From positions 1 to 10,936 of the forward strand of contig JAHFTM010000032.1 in the NCBI GenBank assembly GCA_023269335.1: a DNA stretch of 10,936 bases, given 5' to 3'. Source of the DNA: Chlamydiia bacterium. Its GTDB lineage: Bacteria; Chlamydiota; Chlamydiia; Chlamydiales; FEN-1388. The notes beneath the pieces were generated by a model. The model saw nothing but the letters and a program-made list of their open reading frames with translations. It did no database searches and was not told the origin of the DNA. Below are positions 6,603-10,936 of the stretch, piece after piece; positions within the stretch are counted from its first letter, which is position 1, and each line of letters opens with the position of its first letter. The translations under genes were made by a program, and so were the position numbers.

Positions 6603-6612
6603 AATTTTTAAA

Positions 6613-6972
6613 ATGAAGATATTTGTTGGAAACCTTTCATGGGATGCAACCGAAGACACTCTCAGACAGCTTTTTGAAGCGCACGGTGAAGTGATCTCCA
6701 TCCGCATCGTACAAGACCCATACACTGGCAGATCCAAAGGATTTGGTTTTGTAGAGATGAAAGATGCAGCTGCTGGACAAGCCGCTTGTGATGCATTGAA
6801 CGATTCAGAATTCCTCGGTCGTCCTCTTCGTGTGAGCCCAGCTCGTGCAGAAGGCGAAAGAGACGGTGGAAGCCGCGGTGGTCCAAGAGGCCCACGCAGC
6901 GATTTCCGCGGTGACTCACGTCCACCACGTAAACCTTTCCGCCAGCGTTCCGAAGAAAGCCAATACAACTAA
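6613..6972 (+). CDS. Single-RRM RNA-binding protein with Arg/Gly-rich tail
   Basis: This 119-residue protein has one RNA recognition motif at about 1-78. RNP2 is IFVGNL (3-8) and RNP1 is KGFGFVEM (42-49), with the aromatic residues that stack on RNA bases at Phe4, Phe44 and Phe46; the last RNP1 position is Met instead of an aromatic residue. Residues 80-110 form an Arg/Gly/Pro-rich low-complexity tail (GGSRGGPRGPR) and the end is polar. The layout matches the small Rbp proteins of cyanobacteria and other bacteria, which bind RNA and are often cold- or stress-responsive; the target RNAs are unknown. The gene has a near-perfect ribosome site, a long leader with hairpins and its own strong terminator, so it appears monocistronic and well expressed. 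The family call is secure. Confidence 0.95.
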   Translation: MKIFVGNLSWDATEDTLRQLFEAHGEVISIRIVQDPYTGRSKGFGFVEMKDAAAGQAACDALNDSEFLGRPLRVSPARAEGERDGGSRGGPRGPRSDFRGDSRPPRKPFRQRSEESQYN

Positions 6973-6988
6973 TTGTTGTATAGTTCCG

Positions 6989-7029
6989 AAATAAAAAAGG
7001 CCATTCGATATGAATGGCCTTTTTTATTT
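6989..7029. terminator. Bidirectional intrinsic terminator between the RRM and phosphatase-like genes
   Basis: A perfect 18-bp stem: 6989-7006 (AAATAAAAAAGGCCATTC) pairs with 7012-7029, with loop GATAT. A GC-containing core (GGCCATTC) is flanked by A runs on the left and T runs on the right, so it reads as a Rho-independent terminator on both strands. Its right end touches the TAA stop codon (7031-7029) of the convergent gene. Confidence 0.92.
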
Positions 7030-9629
7030 TAAGCTGTGACTTTTCTTTGTTCCCAAAGATTTGCTATTTGTTCACTATAACTTAATCCTAATTGACCCAA
7101 AGGCTTCAAAATGTGTGAGCCAATGTTTTCAGCTGCTATCGTACGTGCAACGCCATCTGGCCGCGCAAGATGCTGTTCATACTGATCGATGAGCTCTGAC
7201 TTATTAAGAGTGCTGAGATCAAACCGAAAAGCATCCACTGCAGCACGCTCTTGAGCCACAAGCTTAAATTGAGCAAGAAGCCATGCTTGATTTTTAGGTA
7301 GCATCGTTACATGCTCTATGAAACCCTGTATGAGCTCCTCTCGGTTAGGAATTTCCTGTGGAATAAGTCGACTAAACGCTTGATTGAGCTCATTATTTCT
7401 GTCAGCACTTACGTCTTGTTTGAGTAAATCTTCAAAAGATTGAATAGCTCGTGCTGCTTGTTTTTCAACGACTTCTTTATAAATTTTCCTCAGCTCTGCT
7501 CTATTGTTACTATTACTCTGGAACCTATCTTGAAACCTATTTCTATCCGCCATATCCAATCCTGTAACCGCAGAATCAAATGCCTCTTTGATCTTTGCTG
7601 CATGCGGAATATCAGCTGGAATGTGAGCTGCAAATTCATCTCTTGCAATATACTTGATGAGCTCGCCTGTGCGATCTTTACCACTAAAGCAGTTCACACC
7701 TTCGCCTAGGCCAAATTTGCATACTTCTGATATCTCTTGAGCAAGCTTCAAAATTTGTGCCGCGATTTCATACGATCCACCATTCTTATTGAGTTCAGCC
7801 TCTAAAGCCTTTATTTTTGCAAGCAGTGTGGTTTTCTCTTTACTATCTTCAAGACCGCTAGCAAGCTCATGAAGTTGCGCAAATGCTTTTTTATTGATCT
7901 CTTGTTGCACCCCTGTATTTTTTGTTCCATCCTGAACAGATACGTTAAAAAAAAGGGTTTTTAAAGTGACTTTCGGTGGATATTGAACATCAGCTTCTCT
8001 TGGGAGTCTGACAGTTCTTCCATCGCTAGACACGCTTGGTGCAGGTGGACCAAATGCAATTTTTGCATCCTGAAACTCTTTAAAGATGTGAGCCATATCC
8101 TTCATGAAAGTAGCTTCATTCTGAATAAATCCAGGCATATTTTTCACTTTTTCTGGAGAGAGCAGCGACATTTGAGTAAGCACAAACGTCTCACTGAGAG
8201 GCTTGGAAGGATCTCCTTTTGCTTTTTTTACCGCTTCTGCATATTGACTGCTTAAAAGTTGCAAAAATTGATCTTGAAGTACTCCGCGCCTCTCGGCAAT
8301 GTCGCGTATCAAGCTTGCTCGTTTTGCCTTTAAAGCCTCAGAAGGATCATTCGAGGAAGCTATCTGCTTATTGATTTCTTTTAATTTTGCTTCCATCGTC
8401 TCTAGCGTTGTTCCCTTTTTAAGACTTTTGATTTCAGCTTGTAATAGAGCAATTTCAGCTTCTTTAAGACTCTTCTGCCTTTCTAATCCTCTTTTGTCTC
8501 TACCAACCCCTGCTTTTTTTATCTCTTTCAATTCTTTTAAAAGCACATCTAATTTCTTTTGCAATTCAAATAATTTTTGCCCTTCGTTAAAGTCAGCAAT
8601 TGCACCACTGCGATGAATTGTTCTGCTGTTGATGACCCTGTTATCTGCATTCCGTGTTGTAACGGTATGATTACGAGCATTGACAAGGCCTGCAGCAGTC
8701 ATTTCGCCCATATCCAAAGCATAACGTTTGGCCATATCCCGAAAGTCATTACTTCCAATCCACGTCTTACCTGCATACTCTGCTTTAAATTTTTGAAGGT
8801 TTGCTAGTTTTTTATCGATGATTTCTATAGCGCTCTCAAGTTGTTGCTTTTTGATTTCAAGTATCGTTTTCCTACTCAAAGCAGGTTCGCTATGTGAACC
8901 AATGAGAGCCCTTAGCTGCGTATTCACCTCTGCTAATTCCATTCGGTTACTGGCTAGTTGAGCCTCATATCTATTTTGTAAAAATTCGATAGTATGAGTA
9001 CGCGTTACCTGCTCTTCTACTCGTGGACCTGTCTGAGGGACAAAAGAATCCGTTTGTACTTGCGTATCACGGGGAATCTCCGTCATTCTTTGTAAAAGAC
9101 TGTTTTGAAATACTTTTGATTGAGCAAATGCAGTAGCTACTTTATTTACCAGGTCATTTTTATGTTCTTTCCGCTGAGCTTCATTCAAGCTTTCTATACC
9201 ATGTACTGCCAGACCTATATGCGCCATTTGTTGCTTAAAGATCTTAATAATAGCAACTACATTATTTTTATTTAGCGCGGCATTTAATTCTTTGGAAATA
9301 TAAGTCAGCCTCTCCTCTTGTAGATCTGAAAGACCACTTCTAAGATGCTTAAGCTTTCTTTGAAACTGTTCGATTTCTACCTGACTACCTATAGCTACTT
9401 TCTGCGTATCACTTAGTCTTTTAATTGCCTTATTAAATACGTCTTCAATGGATGATTGTGTGCCAAACAGCTGACGTAAACTCCGTTTGAAGCGAGCCCA
9501 TCTGCCACTTGTAACAACGGAGACTCCCTCATCTCGTGACTTGAGGGCATTTTGTGCTGGCCAAGCCGCGACATTATCTAGATCTTGAAAATGATCCATG
9601 TCGGGAACACCACCACCTACTGCTGCCAT
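7029..9629 (-). CDS. Large coiled-coil protein with SopB/IpgD-type inositol-phosphate phosphatase domain; putative effector
   Basis: Length 866 residues; ATG 9629 has GAGG at six bases. The signature NCFSGKDRTGE holds a CX5R loop, with nucleophile Cys647 and Arg653, almost as in SopB, SigD and IpgD (CKSGKDRTGM). Family features flank it: FFNVSVQDGT (560-569), like the FN-x-x-VN motif, and GGSYEIAAQILKLAQEISEV (617-636), like the conserved helix just before the catalytic loop. Those enzymes are type III effectors that dephosphorylate phosphoinositides such as PI(4,5)P2 at host membranes, remodelling actin and vacuoles. Here Lys after the Cys is Phe648, and Met after TG is Glu657, so activity or specificity may differ. 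Residues about 60-470 are charged and probably coiled coil, followed by a Pro-rich linker (about 526-552); the part after 720 is helical and unassigned. There is no signal peptide or membrane segment. Secretion is inferred. Confidence 0.85.
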   Translation of the reverse strand: MAAVGGGVPDMDHFQDLDNVAAWPAQNALKSRDEGVSVVTSGRWARFKRSLRQLFGTQSSIEDVFNKAIKRLSDTQKVAIGSQVEIEQFQRKLKHLRSGLSDLQEERLTYISKELNAALNKNNVVAIIKIFKQQMAHIGLAVHGIESLNEAQRKEHKNDLVNKVATAFAQSKVFQNSLLQRMTEIPRDTQVQTDSFVPQTGPRVEEQVTRTHTIEFLQNRYEAQLASNRMELAEVNTQLRALIGSHSEPALSRKTILEIKKQQLESAIEIIDKKLANLQKFKAEYAGKTWIGSNDFRDMAKRYALDMGEMTAAGLVNARNHTVTTRNADNRVINSRTIHRSGAIADFNEGQKLFELQKKLDVLLKELKEIKKAGVGRDKRGLERQKSLKEAEIALLQAEIKSLKKGTTLETMEAKLKEINKQIASSNDPSEALKAKRASLIRDIAERRGVLQDQFLQLLSSQYAEAVKKAKGDPSKPLSETFVLTQMSLLSPEKVKNMPGFIQNEATFMKDMAHIFKEFQDAKIAFGPPAPSVSSDGRTVRLPREADVQYPPKVTLKTLFFNVSVQDGTKNTGVQQEINKKAFAQLHELASGLEDSKEKTTLLAKIKALEAELNKNGGSYEIAAQILKLAQEISEVCKFGLGEGVNCFSGKDRTGELIKYIARDEFAAHIPADIPHAAKIKEAFDSAVTGLDMADRNRFQDRFQSNSNNRAELRKIYKEVVEKQAARAIQSFEDLLKQDVSADRNNELNQAFSRLIPQEIPNREELIQGFIEHVTMLPKNQAWLLAQFKLVAQERAAVDAFRFDLSTLNKSELIDQYEQHLARPDGVARTIAAENIGSHILKPLGQLGLSYSEQIANLWEQRKVTA

Positions 9630-9635
9630 AGAATA

Positions 9636-9639
9636 CCTC
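9636..9639 (-). promoter_or_regulatory. Ribosome binding site of the phosphatase-like gene
   Basis: GAGG on the minus strand (9639-9636), six bases before ATG 9629, decides this start over the later Met11. Confidence 0.65.
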
Positions 9640-9696
9640 GAGGTTTACATTCCTTATTATAGTACATAAATATTTATATTAAAATAAATATTACTA

Positions 9697-9725
9697 CATA
9701 TAGTAAATAACTTGTACTTAGTCAA
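9697..9725 (-). promoter_or_regulatory. Promoter of the phosphatase-like gene
   Basis: On the minus strand, -35 TTGACT (9725-9720) and -10 TATATG (9702-9697) have a 17-base spacer, matching at 5 and 4 of 6 positions. Transcription would start near 9690 and give a leader of about 60 bases. A perfect 9-base inverted repeat, AATATTTAT (9669-9677)/ATAAATATT (9684-9692), falls at the start of that leader. A lone TATAAT at 9661-9656 is an alternative -10 without a good -35. Confidence 0.5.
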
Positions 9726-9744
9726 TGATCCAGCCGCTCCAGCT

Positions 9745-9886
9745 GAATATAAATATAACAAGATAAGCAGGATATGCAGGATAAAAGAGGGATTTTCTCT
9801 TTCTAGACACTACATCTATCCTGCCCATCCTGGCAATCCTGTTCTTTATTGTTTTTTATTTGAAAGTACATTGTGAGCATGATACT
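9745..9886. repeat. CAGGAT-rich intergenic repeat, copy 1
   Basis: This is a 142-base unit. It contains GCAGGATA (9776-9783) facing TATCCTGC (9817-9824), with a second CAGGAT/ATCCTG pair two bases further out. The unit can fold into a stem whose loop holds a smaller AAAGAG/CTCTTT hairpin. The right arm has three ATCCTG words (TATCCTG, CATCCTG, AATCCTG) about ten bases apart. No coding sequence is supported. Confidence 0.85.
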
Positions 9887-10028
9887 GAATATAAATATAA
9901 CAAGATAAGCAGGATATGCAGGATAAAAGAAGGATTTTCTCTTTCTAGACACTACATCTATCCTGCCCATCCTGGTAATCCTGTTCTTTATTGTTTTTTA
10001 TTTGAAAGTATATTGTGAGCATGATCCT
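9887..10028. repeat. CAGGAT-rich intergenic repeat, copy 2
   Basis: This 142-base unit directly follows copy 1 in the same orientation. I count four single-base differences from copy 1 (138 of 142 identical), so the duplication is recent. The folding arms are conserved. Confidence 0.85.
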
Positions 10029-10185
10029 GAATATAAATATAACAAGATAAGCAGGGATATGCAGGATAAGAGAAGGATTTCCTCTTTCTAAACAATAAAA
10101 AAGAAGCAATTCATATATCCTGGCCATTCTGGTAATCCTGTTCTTTATTATTTTTTATTTGAAAGTATATTGGGAGCATGACCCT
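10029..10185. repeat. CAGGAT-rich intergenic repeat, copy 3 (diverged, longer)
   Basis: This third head-to-tail unit, about 157 bases, matches the first two at both ends. Its centre is replaced: after CTCTTTCTA comes AAACAATAAAAAAGAAGCAA instead of the bases before TATCCTGC, and the right arm reads TATCCTGGCCATTCTGG. It is the oldest or the recombined copy. The array ends about 55 bases from the nifU stop codon. Confidence 0.75.
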
Positions 10186-10240
10186 GTTTTCAGAGGGAAC
10201 TGCTGTCAAGAATCTAATATAAAACTTATGTAAAGAGGGT
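10186..10240. other. Spacer between the repeat array and nifU
   Basis: Fifty-five bases downstream of nifU on its strand. I see no T-tract terminator here. The repeat array itself could serve as the transcript end for nifU. Confidence 0.3.
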
Positions 10241-10936
10241 TTATTGTAAATCTGGGGTAACTGTAATACTGGGGTCAATTTTCGCGCGCAGTATCTGCTG
10301 AATATAGGATAATGTTGCTCCTGTAGATGAATGACAACTTGTACAGGCACCTTGATAGACGATGATGACTTCGTAACCTTCAACTCCCTGAATACAGTTA
10401 AGAACCTCAATGCCCCCTGCATCCAGTTCAATATAGGGACGAACTTCACGAGCTACCACCTCTTCAATGACAGCAAGTTTTTGCTTGATGGGCAACTCTT
10501 TAAAGCCCGGATAGCCTCCATCAACAATTTCTATGTTGTGGCCAGTGACTGGCGGAGCTGTGTAGTTATCAGCAAGCGGTATGCCATGGCACGCTCTGTG
10601 AGCATCTTCAATAGCATCGACAACGAGGTTGAGGTGAGGGTAGGTTTCTTCCGGGAAGGCCGGGATATCGCTTTTATCGCGAACATGTTTGTCGATAAGG
10701 TCTGCTGTAATGCGATGGGCCTGGTCGTAGTTTTTCCCAATGACAAGCTCACAGGCAACTTCACCTGCCCCGATGAGGGCAGTGTTACCAAAAGCTTGAA
10801 AACGTGCGTCAATGATCACCCCATCGCTTTTATCGACAAGCCAGTAAAAGTCGAGACGGTTACCATCTATGAGGGAGCCCTGTGAGCCGTGGGCAAGGAA
10901 TAGCTCACGTGCGTCAGCATCCATCTGCTCAAAGGA
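10241..10936 (-). CDS. nifU: NifU-like Fe-S cluster scaffold protein (5' end outside window)
   Basis: Iron-sulfur assembly protein acting in the cytosol with a cysteine desulfurase (NifS/IscS). The frame stays open past ATG 10924 to the edge and the preceding codons read SFEQ, so the gene very probably starts outside. Counting from that ATG (227 residues), 25-112 aligns with IscU: ARFQAFGNTALIG matches the DARFKTYGCGSA region and IGKNYDQAH follows. Residues 155-215 are an Nfu domain with VRPYIELDAGGIEVLN and GACTSCHSSTGATL, whose Cys194 and Cys197 form the CxxC that holds the cluster. The three IscU cysteine ligands are all replaced in the visible part (region near Asp20, Asn47, Leu98), while Cys58 and Cys112 lie elsewhere. 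The N-terminal half may therefore bind no cluster itself. In chlamydiae nifU commonly sits with nifS, probably just beyond the right edge. Confidence 0.9.
   Translation of the reverse strand, partial: SFEQMDADARELFLAHGSQGSLIDGNRLDFYWLVDKSDGVIIDARFQAFGNTALIGAGEVACELVIGKNYDQAHRITADLIDKHVRDKSDIPAFPEETYPHLNLVVDAIEDAHRACHGIPLADNYTAPPVTGHNIEIVDGGYPGFKELPIKQKLAVIEEVVAREVRPYIELDAGGIEVLNCIQGVEGYEVIIVYQGACTSCHSSTGATLSYIQQILRAKIDPSITVTPDLQ

Larger units (their letters stand above)
6158..6612. other. Intergenic gap and leader of the RRM gene
   Basis: This 455-base stretch has no supportable gene. It holds the strong hairpin at 6188-6216, a second hairpin GATGCG (6333-6338)/CGCATC (6346-6351) with a 7-base loop, a pyrimidine-rich stretch (about 6425-6500), and a third hairpin TTTTCCA (6552-6558)/TGGAAAA (6564-6570) with loop GAATT, which ends 26 bases before the RRM ribosome site. 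I found no convincing promoter; TTGTGA (6474-6479) with TAAAGT (6496-6501) at 16 bases is the best and is weak. The gap is long enough for a regulated leader or a small RNA, but I recognise no known RNA family. Confidence 0.45.

Noticed and set aside
6425..6616. Short hydrophobic frame of 63 codons before the RRM gene
   Set aside because: It needs a TTG start without a ribosome site and covers the RRM gene's own ribosome site; composition fits an AT-rich leader.
6534..6968. Open frames on the minus strand across the RRM gene
   Set aside because: They are antisense to a confident RRM protein and mirror its Arg/Gly-rich codons.
8299..8807. Plus-strand frames inside the phosphatase-like gene
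   Set aside because: They are antisense shadows of the 866-residue coiled-coil protein, without start signals.
9870..9905. Promoter at each repeat junction (TTGTGA then TATAAC)
   Set aside because: The spacing is 19 bases and the first copy lacks the upstream half, so it is not convincing.
9745..10185. CRISPR array
   Set aside because: The units are 142-157 bases and directly adjacent, with no short repeats separated by unique spacers and no cas genes.
9945..10449. Minus-strand frames over the CAGGAT repeats
   Set aside because: They translate repeat DNA (for example NNKEQDYQ twice) and have no ribosome site; one also runs into nifU in another frame.
10331..10885. Open frame of 184 codons on the plus strand opposite nifU
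   Set aside because: It is fully antisense to a clear NifU domain protein, has no recognisable motif and no ribosome site; an opposite-strand shadow.

Overview
The window looks like an accessory stretch of a chromosome from an environmental (amoeba-type) member of the Chlamydiae, for example a Parachlamydia-, Waddlia- or Simkania-like lineage. The pointers are a NifU-like protein of the chlamydial type (degenerate IscU-like half plus a CxxC Nfu half), a cytosolic-looking SH3b-NlpC/P60 peptidase, a small RRM protein, and several eukaryote-facing or repeat-built proteins (F-box-like, TPR, tandem HTH, phosphoinositide-phosphatase-like). This is inferred from protein character alone. No rRNA, tRNA or ribosomal-protein marker is present.

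Layout from left to right: the C-terminal half of a CotA-like multicopper oxidase (2-838, +); a small Cys-rich protein with one hydrophobic block (913-1389, +); a convergent NlpC/P60 peptidase (1425-2258, -) with its own good promoter; an unrecognised protein with an F-box-like motif (2328-3059, -); a very AT-rich divergent control region (3060-3208); a TPR protein (3209-4555, +); a 336-base gap with a promoter; a protein of six tandem ~58-residue HTH-like repeats (4892-6157, +); a 455-base gap; a single-RRM, Arg/Gly-tailed RNA-binding protein (6613-6972, +); a perfect bidirectional terminator (6989-7029); a convergent 866-residue protein with a SopB/IpgD-type CX5R phosphatase motif (7029-9629, -); a gap with three head-to-tail copies of a 142-157 bp CAGGAT-rich repeat (9745-10185); and nifU running off the right edge (10241-10936, -).

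Two genes are the best candidates for something new. The first is the 866-residue protein, whose C-terminal third carries the CxSGKDRTG signature and flanking sequence of the SopB/IpgD inositol-phosphate phosphatases behind a long coiled-coil-like N-terminal part. It is plausibly a secreted effector acting on host phosphoinositides. The second is the tandem HTH-repeat protein, a regular array of DNA-binding-like modules between a Ser-rich N-terminus and an acidic/Ser tail with a basic cluster. It is plausibly a nucleic-acid-binding effector or an architectural DNA protein. With the F-box-like and TPR proteins next to them, they suggest a cluster of host-interaction genes between ordinary metabolic genes. 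There is no transposase, integrase or CRISPR array in the window.
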